Shown: positions 1 to 11,755 of the stretch, in pieces | Position numbering within the stretch: the stretch's first letter is position 1 | Layout of the letters: each line of letters opens with the position of its first letter | Notes under the pieces: model-generated | What the model was told of the DNA's origin: nothing | Database searches by the model: none | Seen by the model: the letters and a program-made list of their open reading frames with translations, nothing else | Assembly (NCBI RefSeq): GCF_050947875.1 | Contig: NC_134574.1 | Coordinates: 108,604,969-108,668,968, forward strand | Source: Dermacentor variabilis | Lineage: Eukaryota > Arthropoda > Arachnida > Ixodida > Ixodidae | Reading direction: 5' to 3' | Length of the DNA: 64,000 nt | Translations under genes and position numbers: made by a program

Positions 1-70
1 GAAGGCAAGACCGCAGAGAGAAGTAAGCACTCGGACAATTGGGGACCAAGGAGCGACCCTCTCCGCCGGG

Positions 71-369
71 TGTCACACAATCGCACGGGCGCCTACCATT
101 GGCCGAAAATGACGACACCTGAGCGGGCTCGCCGATTGGCCGAACGTGACGTGACTTCTAGACACCGAAGGGCTTAAAAGACACAGACTGGGAGCAGCAA
201 GAGAGCATTCCTTGATTCATCTCTTTCGAGCTTCTTGCCACGGGCCGCAGCGTCCGAGTTGCTGCCGGCCTGTAATGATTCTATGACTGTTAATTTCTTG
301 GTCGTCTCACTGTAAATAATGTAAATAAACCTCCAATTTTTCAACCCGACGTCCTCCTCAACTCTTACA
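71..369 (+). mobile_element. LTR-like retroelement end followed by a primer-binding-site-like motif
   Basis: The segment opens with TGTCACAC and closes with CTTACA, the TG..CA ends usual for long terminal repeats. It has a TTAAAAG box near 174 and an AATAAA signal near 323, in promoter then polyadenylation order. Just after the proposed end comes TGGTTGCCAGCGGTGGGAT, close to the TTGGCAGCGGTGGGAT stretch common behind 5' LTRs of arthropod Gypsy-type elements. No gag or pol follows; the next bases enter CA-rich repeat DNA. It is read as a truncated 5' LTR plus leader. No second LTR is in view, so the borders are inference. Confidence 0.42.
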
Positions 370-409
370 ACTGGTTGCCAGCGGTGGGATCGCCTCCGAA
401 TGCAACACG

Positions 410-850
410 GCACAGAAGCATGCGCATACGTACTAATGCTCCCACAAGCGTGCGCACGCACACCTCACGACCATACAAGCAGAGACGGACACAGCCAACA
501 CCGCCTAGATAGCACAAGGCCTCTTCACTCCGATCCATGATGTCATGTTACCTGGCCCGACTGCCATAGAATCTAATGGGGATGCTCCAGAGTTGGCAAC
601 AGTGATTCAGACGTCATCGCTTTCATCACACCAGCTTTGTCAATGGAAACTTCAGGCCAGGTAGCGTGACGCCATAGATTGGAGCAAACAGGCCTTGTGC
701 TATCTAGGTGTTGTTGACACAGTACGCACATGCAGGACCATGCATGCGCTTGTAAACTATAGCGTAAGAACACGCGTACGCACGAGCACTGACAAGCACT
801 CGCTCCAAACGAGCGCGCACACACACATGCTCACGCAGATGTAACATGCA
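410..850 (+). repeat. CA-rich degenerate repeat, related to 51480-51700
   Basis: Both this stretch and 51480-51700 contain AGAAGCATGCGCA, a GCAGAGA(C/G)GGACACAGCC block and, at the end, ACATGCTCACGCAGATGTAAC, in the same order and orientation. The copy here is interrupted at 495-715 by a MITE; the copy at 51.5 kb is not. No coding sense was found. Confidence 0.5.
495..715. mobile_element. 221-base MITE with ~55-base terminal inverted repeats
   Basis: The left end (from 495, with CCTAGATAGCACAAGGCC at 504-521) is matched in reverse complement by the right end (to 715, with GGCCTTGTGCTATCTAGG). The similarity continues for about 55 bases, to ACCTGGCC on the left (550-557) and GGCCAGGT on the right (655-662). 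A direct duplication GACACAG flanks the element at 488-494 and 716-722. It has no coding capacity, so it is a non-autonomous DNA transposon. A 7-8-base target duplication would suit a hAT- or P-like mover, but the termini do not decide the superfamily. Confidence 0.75.
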
Positions 851-922
851 CTGTAAAACAGTTGCATTCGGCAGTAGCGGCCACGTGGTCACCTTCACAT
901 ACAGTGCAAGGTCGATCCAAAT

Positions 923-2280
923 AGGTCGCGAAGCTTCGGGCGAAAAGCGGTTCAGAAAAAATTGTCACCGACATCAACAAGGGTGGTTATGGGAGCAGTG
1001 ACTGGAAGCAGCAGTTATGGGAGCAGCAGGTTCGGAAGGAAAAAATGTTGGGAATGAGAAAAGCGTTTTTTTAATGAAAGCGAGAGACAATTAGAATCAT
1101 TCAACGAAAATAAAATTCCTTATCTATATTATATATGCCTGACGAGTAAAGAAAAGAACTCTATTTTATTTTATCATTATTAATAAATACCCTTTTTCTT
1201 GCCACTTTCGCTTGCAAAACAATGTAGCTCTTGAAGAGTTCAGAGAGGCGCGCTCGTAAAGTTCACCTGTTACAATATGCCCCCCCCCCCCCTAACACGT
1301 TGTGCTCTTTTGCTTGTCTCGACGTTTCTCTGAATATGGTGACGGGGGTAGCTCCGTCGTTTCTCAACCTGCTCAGCCAAAAGTTGTGAGTTACGACCAC
1401 CAGATAGTTGCTCACTTTAATTGTCTACGTTCGACTGCGCAGGCCAATGGGCTTGGCGTCGGACAATAGAACCAGCACTCTACACATAAAGCTTTCGTCA
1501 GCCTCGAAAGCAAGTATGTTCTGTTCAGGAGTGCCATTTCAACACCCGTAAGGCCGATTTTCTTGCAACGCTTTCCGTGCTGAAAGCTCGAAACGCCCAT
1601 CAAGTTGAATGGCGGGGCATTTAAACATAGAGCTCTAATGGCAGCCCACAAAAACAAATTTCGCGCCTTTGAGAACAAAATGACGTCACTTCTGTTTTTA
1701 ACGGATATGGCGTCACATTGTTTTTTCTTACGCCGGAAGTGTTCCCTCCTCGTAAAGATGGCGCTAAGCCCCATAAACCGCCGATGAACCGCCGTGTTTT
1801 GAACGTATGGGCTTCTATGGAAGCTTCGCTACCAGGTGTATTAACCTTGTACAGTGATTCTAAGCAGCGTTCCCCCCCCCCCTCCTTCTGTTTCGCAGTT
1901 ATTTTCACACGGATTCCGATGGCCGTATGACGTCTGCCATGGACACTGGTGTAGCTCGCTAGGTCTCAACGCTGCCGTTACTTGCCTCTGGCCAGACGAG
2001 CAGGCTCATCAAGATAAACGGGACAGCTGTACTCTGCGCTCGATGGTTGGATGAGTGCTATCGGCTGTCAACGACTTCATCACTTCCTACGCACTTTCAT
2101 CGGTGTTGCTGTACGTTTCTTTGGTGCAGTCGCATTCGGCAGCAGCGGCAGCGTGGTCAACTTAGCGTACAGCGCATCTAAGCAGAGTTTCTTCGGTTTC
2201 GCAGGTTGGTGCTTTCAAATTGGTTTCACTAACTACTGTTACTGCCACCGCGCGCGACTGTTTCCCCCCGCTTACTCAAT
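923..2280. other. No gene seen; C-runs, CRE-like site, possible LINE 5' leader
   Basis: Nothing codes convincingly here. There are C-runs near 1280 and 1872 and a TGACGTCA palindrome (CRE-like) at 1681-1688. The part from about 1850 to 2280 may be the 5' leader of the CR1-like LINE that starts at 2281: CTAAGCAG.GTT..TTTCGCAG motifs occur twice (about 1860 and 2180). GCATTCGGCAGCAGCGGCAGC near 2128 is echoed by GCATTCGGCAGTAGCGGCCAC near 862. Confidence 0.3.
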
Positions 2281-3722
2281 ATGGCTGACGAATCTGACAA
2301 CTGTCTTGCCTGTTACCAAGAAATTGCTACTGCTGCTTTGTCGGTGGTCTGCTCTGGATGTGATTTTAGTTATAACATTGGTAGCTGTTCAGGCCTGAAA
2401 GCTAGGACTTTCAACGCCATAAAAACTGTTGTCGGTTTATTGCAGTGGGTGCGTTGAACTGGTAAGGCTGGTGGGTATTTCCGCAAGCCCGTTATTGACG
2501 AAGGAGCACCTTCAGGTGAACATAGTTACTTGATTAGCGAAATGAAATCTGGGAATGCAAAGTTATCTGCATTACTACCTCTGGCAGAGAAAGTTGATTC
2601 CAATAAAAGAGTTGAATATTGGGCTAGTTGGACGGACTTGATTCCTTTCTCCAGTTAAAAGACTTAGTAGTTGATTTAAAGGCATCACCGGAACACATGT
2701 TCAGTCAATATGACGAAATAAATAAGCACCTGGTCAACCAATATCGAGAAATCACTGAGATTAAGGAATGGTAAAGTGAGATGAAAAATTCCGCTGCTGA
2801 AAACAATATCATCGACTTGCAAAACTAGCTGAATGACATTGAACAATGTGGACGGAGGCACGACCTTGAAATACGAATTCTTTTGCACAGTGAGAATGAG
2901 GGCTTGTCGGACAAGGTAAATGAACTCATGAGGCCTTTTGGTTTGTCCCCTTTGATGGAGCAGGAAATAAGTGGAACACACAGAATGCCAGCGAAAGGTG
3001 ACTGAATACCTGTCGTGCTGATACGGTATGTCTCACGCAAAGCGAAAGAAATCTGACAAGAAAAAACAGAGCTGCTGAGACAGTAAATCGCATATTCATT
3101 TATACGATATCCTCACACCAAGAAATTAGCGTCTGCGGTGGTTGGCAGGTTCTAGGGCAGGAGAAACCGGGTATCGGGTTGCTTGTCAGAAAGGAGGAAA
3201 AGTGCGCAGAACACCTGGTGAGCGGGCCCTGCGCATTTAAAGTGATGACATTTAGGCAAGATGATTGGTTCTAGTAACAATGAACAGCCTTGCAGTGCTT
3301 CCAGTTGTCGCACGTGAATAGCTAATGCATATGGCCATTTCAACTCAAATCGATGGATAGTGAATTGATATTTTTCCAAGAAGATTGTTGCAGTGCTGAA
3401 TTCTTTTGCAAACATATTGAAAAACTAATACAACGGGCGCAGAAAATGACCTCGGTATTCTGTCCTAATACTAGAAGCCTAAGATAAAAGAGTGATGATA
3501 TTTTATTTATCTACGTTCCCTTTGAATAACATATGATGTATTTGCGTTCACAGAAACTTGGTTTCGCGAGGCCCAGGGTGTAATTCAATTTGACGGGTAT
3601 TCTGATGTGTCACTTTTTGAAAAGTATAGAGGTGACGGTATTTCTCTACTTTCATCGCAAAATTTTGTCTTGGAGCTGTATTCTGCTGTGAATGAAAATT
3701 ATGAAGTGTTATCTGCCGAATG
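2281..3722 (+). mobile_element. CR1-like LINE, broken ORF1 (PHD, coiled coil) and endonuclease start
   Basis: From the ATG at 2281 the frame gives a PHD-like start with Cys pairs CLAC and CSGC and a third site degraded (Tyr-Asn where Tyr-His is usual). It stops after 57 codons. From about 2580 to 3005, in several frames, comes the coiled-coil and RNA-binding part of ORF1: residues GRRHDLEIR at about 2850 and EISGTHRMPAKGD at 2965-3003 fit the family pattern. At about 3458-3720 follow NTRSL and FTETWF, the opening of an apurinic-type endonuclease. Many stops and shifts show a dead copy. It ends near 3722-3815 where an RTE fragment begins. Confidence 0.75.
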
Positions 3723-3814
3723 ATCTACTTTTATACATATTTTATTGTACCTACCACTTTGGGGTGATGTGAACAATTTTGCATGAAATATTGAACAAGA
3801 CAGCAACAAAATCC

Positions 3815-4363
3815 CAACAAAGATGGGCGTATGGCAGGGAGATACGATCTCTTCAATGCTATTCACAGCGTGTTTACCGGAGGTATTCAGAGAGCGGGAT
3901 TGGGAAGAATTGGGGATAAGAGTTAATTGAGAATACCTTCGCAACTTGCGATTCGCTGATGATATTGCCTTGCTTAGTAATTCAGGGGACCAATTGCAAT
4001 GCATTGTAATCCATGCTCACTGACCTGGACAGGCAAAGCAGAAGGGTGGGTCTAAAAATTAATCTGCAGTAAGCTAAAGTAATGTTTAACAGTCAAGGAA
4101 GAGAACAGCATTTTACGATAGGTAGCGAGGCACTGGAAGTGATAAGGGAATACATCTACTTAGAGCAGATAGTGACCGCGGATCCGGACCATGAGAATGA
4201 AATAATCAGAACAATAAGAATGGGCTGGGGTGCGTTTGGCAGGCATTCTGAGATCATGAACAGCAGGTTGCCATTATCCCTCAAGAGAAAAGTGTATAAC
4301 AGCTGTGTCTTACCAGTACTCACGTACGGGGCAGAAACCTGGAGGCTTACGAAAATGGTTCTA
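3815..4363 (+). mobile_element. RTE-clade LINE fragment, reverse transcriptase core
   Basis: The translation carries GDTIS, then RFADDIALLSN with the RT catalytic box at 3952-3963 intact. From 4082 one open frame of 99 residues holds the thumb-side signature LPVLTYGAETWRL, typical of RTE elements. A stop (TGA at 4021) and shifts lie between. The same family is present on the minus strand at 41.8-43.6 kb. Both ends are truncated: upstream it abuts CR1-like endonuclease sequence, downstream the similarity stops at about 4355, some 350 bases before the THAP gene. Whether that junction is an insertion or a deletion cannot be told from one copy. Confidence 0.78.
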
Positions 4364-4701
4364 CCACGACCTACTGTATAAGGGCGACCTGCGCGTGCTG
4401 CGCTTCGCCAGCAGCGCCGATTTGCTTTTGCTTGTGTGGTTTTTTTTAGTTTTCCAAGCCGCCGCCGCGAATAGTGGCGCTAGTGCTCACCCCCACCCTG
4501 TGGCCGGCCGCACGCACGGGCAGCAAGCATTTTCAGCGATAGCACGGAGGGACGCAAACGTACGTGCGCGAAACAGTCGATTAGCTGAGCGCTTGGTGAT
4601 CTGTTGATGCGGCTAGATCTTGATTACCATATTCTATTTCAGTGACACTGTGATTCTCAGCCCCGTGGGCGCAGGCTTTCGAGTTTGCGGCTTCACGCAC
4701 G

Positions 4702-7272
4702 ATGGTTTACTGCTGCGTGCCGTTGTGCAAGTCAAGCGGCCGAACAGCAAGAGGAATTTCATTTCACGAGTTCCCCGTGACCAATATTAGGAACAGATGG
4801 TCGAAAAACATCTCTCGGCAAGGCGAAGGCAAGTTACTATGCTGTACTTAGCTTTGAAACATGCTTTTAATGTGCATTTCGAGCGACGGCTCCCGCCCCA
4901 TGGCGATCGAGCTTCGGAGCTCTCGTGCGTTCCAGTAGTCGTGTTTGCGTTGCTTTGAGCGGTACTCATAACTTACCCGCGTGAAGTAATGTATGCCTGT
5001 TGCCTGTATGCCTCTATGCATGCCTCTATGCATGTTGCCTCTATGCATGTATGCCTGCAATGTATGCCTGTTTCCACGATGTCCCTCTTTTTTTTTCCAG
5101 GGCTAGGGAAAGAGCCCTGGGTTCCAAGCGACCGAAGCAGGGTCTGCAGCCTTCACTTAAGGCCAGAAAACTATCGGGAAGGCCTTAAGCTGCGGAGGTT
5201 GAAACCTGATGCTGTGCCAACAGTTTTTCCTGCATTCCCTGCGTACTTGCAGCCATCAACAAAACAGACGCGACGCGTACTGAAGCGAAAGCTTCCTGCT
5301 TCCGCTCCTTCGGTGAGCGAGTCTCCTGGGCTTGCGAAAAAAAAAAAACGGGTAAATACGATTCTTTTGCCGCACATTTTGTATCTGTTTAGCGGTAAAA
5401 ACAACATATGCTGGTTCTAAATATCATGCATAACTGTATAGCTGTCTGTTGCAGCTGTTGTAATAGAACTCGTTTGTTTTTGCATTTCAGGCAAAATGAA
5501 TGTATTCTTGACACAGCTGCAGCAGAAGCACTAACCTGTGATGACGGAAACAACGAGGCTGTAACTGTTCAGAAATCTGGGAGTTCTGGACCTGCAGAAC
5601 AACCTCCGCAAGGAGCTCCAATGGAGCCTTCAGGAATCTCTTTGCTGGAGCCAATCCAAGAGGCCCCCTCTGGCCAGCTTTTGCTTCCCACCTTTCAGTT
5701 AGCTCCACAAAAAGCACTGAGAAGGGGCCTGTTGTCATCATCAAAGCCAGCAGCTAAGGGAACACAAACGAGGCTCTCGGTTTCACGAATTTCGGGACTA
5801 TTCAGGCGAGTAGCAACACTCTCGAGACAACGCAGACGGCTTGTGGAGAAACATGTGAAGCTGCAAGAGGAGCTCTCAATGCTCAGACATGAAAAGAGAA
5901 AAACTGAGGCAGCAATGAAGAAAACAAACTTCACGGTGCTTCAGGTATGGTATCCGTTATTCGATTGTCAATTACAATTACTCTTCATTGAAGTTTTGCC
6001 TTTTACAATTTTGGACTCTTTCAGGAAAAAGTGGAGCAAAATGATGCAAGAGCCCTTTTCATTCAAGAGCAGGTGACTCAACCGTTATGTGCACGAAACA
6101 CCTGCTAAATGCAGGATTTCACTTTGTGCTGACAGGAAAGTTTTCCAGTGATGACGTAGAGTCATTGTTCTCGGCTATTAGGCAGCTAAATGGCAGCAAT
6201 CACCAAACAGATGCCTACTCGGCGTTGTCGGCGCTTCAGAAGATTCTGGTCACTGGGATAATTCATTCTTCAGTGAGTGGCAGTGTCGGAAGTGTGGTGC
6301 AAACCTAGGGGCAGCATCACGTCTGCCTGTTCAAACAGTGACTAGGGCCACTGCAGGAAAGGATGTTCAAAAGCTTCTGCTCCCCTACCTGTCTGCATTC
6401 GAGTCGTACCCAACTATGCATTTTGTCCTAATCAATGCACTGTAGAGCGAGCGCTGAAAGCATAGCTAAAAAATTACTTGTAACGGTCTGCATGTTTGTA
6501 AAAAAGAGCATGATAATAATGAAGCATATATGTTTTGTTCGATATTTCTATAGAGTACACAATTTGCTATTAAGCATTTTCTGAAAAATGTCTCAAGTGG
6601 CTTTTTATTTAACTACATGCTGGCCTTCAGTCGATGTCAAGGTTTCTGTAGCAAACACTCTTATTCAAAGAAATCACTAACCAGTTTACTGTTCTTCGTG
6701 ACTGCTGTTAAGCTTGTTATTACCTATTTCTTACAGCATACCACACTTTATTTCCAGGTCTGCCACAACAGAGCTTGAGGTTGAGCACGCTAGCTCTGAT
6801 TGCTGGCTTCCTGGTGAGGGCAGTGCAAGACAATATTGACTGCTTGGGATGCATTGATAAGTTACGTGCACCAACTTGCACTTCAACTACCACTGCCCTG
6901 ATTGCAGGAATTGACAGAGGAGGGCTCTCCTACCCCACTTTGGCTTTTGTGGGCTTTGTTTCACTTCTTGAGGGTGCTACCTCTAAAGCGGCTGCAGTGC
7001 TGGTGAAAGGGCCACAGCCTTTAAAAAAGTTTGGAGAAGTTGTGCTCCCTTCAATTGTTAAAAACCCATTGTTTATGTGCAGCACAAATCACTCGGAGGC
7101 CCATAGAATGGAACTTGTTAGACTTGTGCTGAAGAAGTTCATGAGGCCCTTTTTGACGAATTTCGCTGGGCTGCTCACTGAAGGCAACGCAAAGAGAAAT
7201 GCCCTGAACAGAAAGCCCAACTGCAGAAAAGTACTTGAAGTGTAGGAACTATCCACGTGATTGCACAATAAA
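4702..7272 (+). pseudogene. THAP-domain P-element-type transposase, catalytic middle deleted
   Basis: Exon 1 (ATG 4702 to about 4843) encodes MVYCCVPLCKSSGRTARGIS and HEFPV..W, the first half of a THAP zinc finger (C-x4-C). After an intron, exon 2 (about 5101-5351) gives VCSLHL and AVPTVFP, the Cys-x2-His and the hallmark AVPTxF. Exon 3 (5491-5944) is Pro/Ser-rich and ends in a basic coiled coil (RRRLVEKHVKLQEELSML). Exon 4 (6025-6072) reads on in phase as EKVEQNDARALFIQEQ. Then the GTPase-like and DDE core expected in P/THAP9 transposases is absent: at about 6115 the sequence already shows the C-terminal domain (LTGKFSSDDVESLFSAIRQ). A last exon (about 6758-7245) carries SLRLSTLALIAGFLVRA and ends at TAG 7243-7245, with AATAAA near 7267. 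A 12-A run at 5337-5348 puts exon 2 out of phase with exon 3. It could at most make a short DNA-binding product. Confidence 0.82.
4984..5080 (+). repeat. Minisatellite of TATGCCTG/TATGCATG units in THAP intron 1
   Basis: Units such as TGTATGCCTG, CTCTATGCATG and TTGCCTCTATGCATG alternate for about 95 bases. It lies in the proposed first intron, just before the polypyrimidine tract and acceptor at 5091-5100. Confidence 0.7.
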
Positions 7273-7279
7273 GCGCCCT

Positions 7280-8095
7280 TGGAATTTTTCAAGCTCAGAC
7301 TTTTGTTATCATTTGGTAAAGCGGCGTAAATAAATACGTCGATAACAGCACATTTTTACGATTGTGGCATGCACTGCAATTAAATCTACTCGCGTTCTGC
7401 CGCGCTATCAACGGCACGTCACTTCACTAAACGTGCCGAATGCAGCAAGGAAACGCGTGGGCCCTCCAAAGCGGTACGTAGTGCGTTCATTGCTTCCGGC
7501 TCGAGACTAGCGAAACCTACGGGAGAATGAAGTGCGGATGTGTTCAGGCCTCGGCTAACGCGGGAAGTGCGCACCAGACCATACTTACACCACAGCACTA
7601 ACCAACATTTTAGCAGACAATGAGGGAAAAAAAAGCTCAAAGGGATGACTTTACAATCCTAGCAGCCGCGCGGCCACGCCTTCGAAGTAGTTTCAGATTT
7701 CATTGCACTGTACAGCGAAGATACCAAATATCTGGGGTTGAGTGCCTCTCGCATATGTCGCCGCGCCTATTTCTAGCCGCACCCTGTCTGTAATTTGAAA
7801 TGCCAAGTTTACTGCAGCTCCTCTGCGAATTTTTACCGTCATCGCCGTATTCCTGAAGGCAGTGCCTGAGGGTTTCGGGCGCTGCGGTGAGGGGGAGCAC
7901 TGGCGGCCTCTACCGGCACGCTTGGTCCCTACTCAATGATCACGTGGTATTTCTTCGGCCACGCGCTCCCCTAGGCGACCACGGGATGCGCAGGTCGCCC
8001 TTTATTCAGTAGGTCGTGGGTTCTACTTAAATTGAGGACGAAGCTACGATGCAATCGGGCGTGCCCACAGCGAATGAAATTTGAACGCACAACAA
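7280..8095. other. No gene seen
   Basis: Behind the polyadenylation signal of the THAP element I see only short chance frames. The 3' terminal repeat of that element should lie here, but I found no match to its upstream flank (4364-4700). Confidence 0.3.
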
Positions 8096-8099
8096 AATT

Positions 8100-8178
8100 A
8101 AATTTGAACTGCGCGCCAAGGTGACATTAAGAAAGCGGAGCGCCTTCAAGATTTCACCTTGGAGCGCAGTTAAAATTT
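8100..8178. repeat. Inverted repeat with 25-base arms (hairpin)
   Basis: Left arm 8100-8124 (AAATTTGAACTGCGCGCCAAG..) and right arm 8154-8178 pair with only two mismatches around a 29-base loop. It is probably the remnant of a foldback element. Part of the left arm motif (GAAATTTGAACG) is also repeated just upstream at about 8076. Confidence 0.7.
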
Positions 8179-8739
8179 CATTTTAGATGTTAACGTAGAC
8201 GCCACGACTTGCTCATTTGGTGCCTACGACGCGCTAAACGCAAGCCAAACGCGGTTGTCCTCGGCGAACCGCAGTGCACTTAACCAGTGGACTTGTGGCG
8301 GCACCTTGCGGCGGCTCCGGTATTTACGCCATGTAACCGACGGCAGCTTGAAGTGAGTTGTGGGCCAATAGCAGCCGTCTAAGGGAATGACGAATTAAAG
8401 CGTCCAGAAGAGGGAGGACAGGGCCGTCTGTTGAAAAGAGAGCGCTTGTGACTTCGTGATCCTCGCGCGAGTTTGGCGGAGCGAGTACGACCGCAAAACT
8501 TGGCTGAGATATTAACAGCAGCGTAGATGTTAACAACAGCGAGATGGGGGCGGGGGGTGGTTCAGGGCTTCTTTAATGTTCGCTATTATTCGCGGCAGGC
8601 ATGTTGCTCCGCCTTGTAGCTCAGTCATGACAGTTTGCTCGTGACGACGAGAATGTCACTGCCGGTCTCCTTCGACGTGCTTGGAACGACGCAGTAAGTG
8701 TCGGCTGAGTGGCGCGTGCAACGCGCATTTTTCTTGCTG

Positions 8740-9680
8740 GTCTTTCTGTAGAAGTAGGAAGTTGCAAGCCGCGGAGCTCTTTAGCACAGGCGCTTGATTA
8801 GGTAGCCGATTTGTAAAAAAATAATAATAAAAAATGCGGACCGTACTGTGAGGCAGACTCCACGAGTTGGGTTGACAAGAGGAGCGCAGCACTGGTTTGA
8901 ATCGCTTTGCCACTCTGTCATTTTTTAACATCGGTGCAATACGAGGACTTTCGATTGCCCGATACGAATTAATATTTTAAGTCACCACCAAGAATGGTAG
9001 CTATTGCAGGGTCCAACAAAGCAGATCGAGCTGGTTGAGCGCACTCGGCATTACGGTACAGATGACAACCTACGATGGGGATCTGCGTGATCCTCATCGT
9101 GCAAAATCGTGGGAGAAAGTTCCCTTGTAGAAGCAGCAAATCTGGATTGGACTCGACAGCGCTCCAACTTACTTGAATAACAGGGGTATAAACTCATCTT
9201 AGGTTTCAACACCTCGAGGACGTCACCCGCCGTTGCGCCGAACGACGCGATGGTAAAATCGCCTCTTTCGGTACTTGTGAGTTTCTTCACACTTTTTTTA
9301 TATCTTTGGCGAATCATTTGCCTCTTCTTTTGTTTTGTTTTTAACATGCAGTGACATCGCATTACATCACGCCCCTCGCAGTGCATGCGTGGTGCTGCTG
9401 CTCCTGCCGACGCTAAGCGTGGCACTCAGCGGAGGCTACGAGTCCCATTGTCCCTATAACTTCGTTAACGGAGCACATTCACATGCGAGAGCCCTGTCGA
9501 CTGACTGTGCGACATGGATAAATATTTTGCAACAGAAAACGTCACATAAAATTCGCATGTGAAAGCGGACAAGCGCGTCTTAGTTGACTCTGCCAACAAC
9601 AGCAGTGGTGTGCGCTTGTCTCATCTCTTTTTTGCACTACCTACTCGCAAACATGTAGAACTACTCCGGTGTTGTGCCAC
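8740..9680 (+). repeat. Unclassified dispersed repeat, copy A
   Basis: It aligns by eye, in the same orientation, with 61806-62637 plus 63855-63985. Shared blocks in order include GATTAGGTAGCC, GACAGCGCTCCAACTT/GACAGCGCTTCAAAGT, CGATGGTAAAATC, CTAACATGCAGTc-type and CAGCGGAGGCTACGAG, ACTGACTGTGCGACAT, and AACAGCAGT. No conserved frame, so it is not annotated as coding. In the other copy a Harbinger-type element interrupts the repeat at the point matching about 9563 here. Confidence 0.72.
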
Positions 9681-10117
9681 TGAACGGCAGGCTTGGGCGA
9701 ATAAATGCCCGGCCGAGAGAATATCAGCCGCTGGTAGTCATGGAGGAAGGAAGATACTAGGAGAGACCGTCACGTGATAATTTCGATGCCTAGTTATAAA
9801 ATATTTAGAGGAATGGGATGATGGGAAATAGGCCCTGCCATGATAGGCAAGCGGTAGCTTTAGTCGTCTAGCTTTGATTGCGTATGGTGCGGCGGTTTTA
9901 GAATATGGCGCTCGTAGTCGGTGTGGCAAATGAATGCCGAGGTTGAGTGAAGGAATTCAAGTGCGTGAAGCAGTCGAGTCTGTGTTATGTCAGTCAGGTA
10001 AAGCACCAACCACCACGCAGCTCGCCGCTTAAGCAAGCAGCATACAGACGTCATTGCAGCAGCGAACGAAGGTGTCGGCATTATGCCCAACAACCCCCGA
10101 CGACCACGTAAAGGACG

Positions 10118-10286
10118 GCTGGTCGCGTTTCGGGGCGGTTTCAGGGAAACGAGTAAACCTTTCGCCCTGAAAACGTGTGAGGGCAATCAAGCCGCCCTTT
10201 TGACGCCGATTCGTCGCGTTTGGGGCCATATTCTGGGAAACAATATGACGTCTTTCGCCCCTGCAAACATGCGCAGGCGCTCAAGC
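10118..10286 (+). repeat. Two diverged tandem copies of an ~88-base unit
   Basis: Copy 1 (about 10118-10194) and copy 2 (about 10206-10286) share, in order, GTCGCGTTT.GGG, GGGAAACRA, CTTTCGCCC.TG.AAAC.TG and CTCAAGC/ATCAAGC. The copies differ at roughly a quarter of positions, so the duplication is old. Confidence 0.55.
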
Positions 10287-10289
10287 GAG

Positions 10290-11755
10290 CGTGCAGAGTC
10301 CGCAGCGACTGCTCTACCGTGTGAAAAAAATTCGTCCCATCTTGTGCCTGACGATGGACTGGCGAGCCGGGGACCCCGACCATGTATGAGGCCGTGCCAG
10401 CTCACTGTTACGGCAGATAGTCGCAGTCGACACTGTCGCTCTGCTCAATACTTTCTGCCTCTCAAAAGACCGGCGATAACACAATAGACACGTCTGACTA
10501 GTGTGAGGACGTCGCACCATACAATCTTAAAAAATAGTGCACGTAAGGAAATGCGATGGCCTCGGCGTTTAGAGTGCAGGGCAATGCTATTTATTTCTTT
10601 CACAACGAAAGACGCACAGCCAGTGGCGTAGCTAGGTCATATGGCACCCGGGGCATATAGGTCTTCTGTCAAACTCCCCCCCCCCCCCCCTCCCCCGGGT
10701 GTAGTCGAGGAAGTCGAGGATATCAACAATTTCCGGGTGTCTTCAGGCGTCTATAACGGTTATCGTGAGCTCGAAAAGAAAAATGCCCTCCCTTTTGCTA
10801 ACTATCCGCAGCAGACGGAACAACTTGTTCATGGCTATACTTTGCTCCTCGATTTTCAAGGGCCATGAAGTCCGTAGCTGCCGCCCTACAGTTGCACGAC
10901 TGCATTTGCACGACGTGAACTTGAGGCGCTGAGCCCCGCTCTCTGCAGGGAAACAGGAATAGCACCTCTTTCACCTGTGTAACCTGTCCCCCCGAATAGG
11001 TGGGCCCACCGCGCGCGGCGCTGTGGATGACTAGTTTAAAGAATCCAAACAAATCGAAGAGACCTGCTGTCGATTCTTACCTGTGAAATCCAGTCTTTTG
11101 TATGTTGGAGCATTCCTTCATGTCATTAATCTTCTCATGAGCCGGAACCGCCGTGCGCATTTCTAGCGTCCCAACTGGAACGTCTCTCATAGGTTAGACT
11201 TTGTTCTATAGCGCTTCTCACAGCTCTACCGAGCCTACGTGTCAGACAAGAGGAAAACTCTTTCATCAAATACGTCAGAGAATGAAGGCAGTGAACAATG
11301 AATACGAGAAGAAAAAAAGATGTTGACATTTAACTTTCTGAACACGGATGACGCTCAAGCTTATGGTTGATATAGCGCACACGACGCTATCGGCCCTCGG
11401 TTCGCCTTCACGCCTACATTTCTCGCATCGCAGATCGTATTCAAGACAGTACTCGAGCGGCCGCATCATAAACAGAAGCTTCTGGAGTAGAACGCGCCTT
11501 TGTAAACATTCGCTTACTATCTAAATTACCTAGTATGCTGCGAGCGCGCACAAACTAACAAGAACACTTCACACTCGATGACCGCGGACACTCGCTGGCA
11601 AAAACGCTGATATGAGAAATCGTGGCAGCAGCAGTCAGCGAAATGACCTTCGTCGCTTCCACGGAATCGGCGCTGTGAGAACAGAGGGCACGCAAACCTA
11701 CGCGCCGTCGGCCCACACCTAGACTGTGACCCCAAGGATAGCATAGGGATAACTT
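10290..11755. other. No gene seen
   Basis: Short frames only. A C-run at about 10677-10690 lies beside GTGGCGTAGCTAGG, a motif often met at the ends of old animal repeats, but one copy is too little to classify. Confidence 0.3.

Noticed and set aside
4984..5080. Short direct repeats as a CRISPR array
   Set aside because: Units are 8-11 bases without spacers, in an intron of a eukaryotic transposon gene.
8610..8630. CTTGTAGCTCAGTC, like box A of a tRNA gene
   Set aside because: No box B at the right distance and no cloverleaf could be formed.
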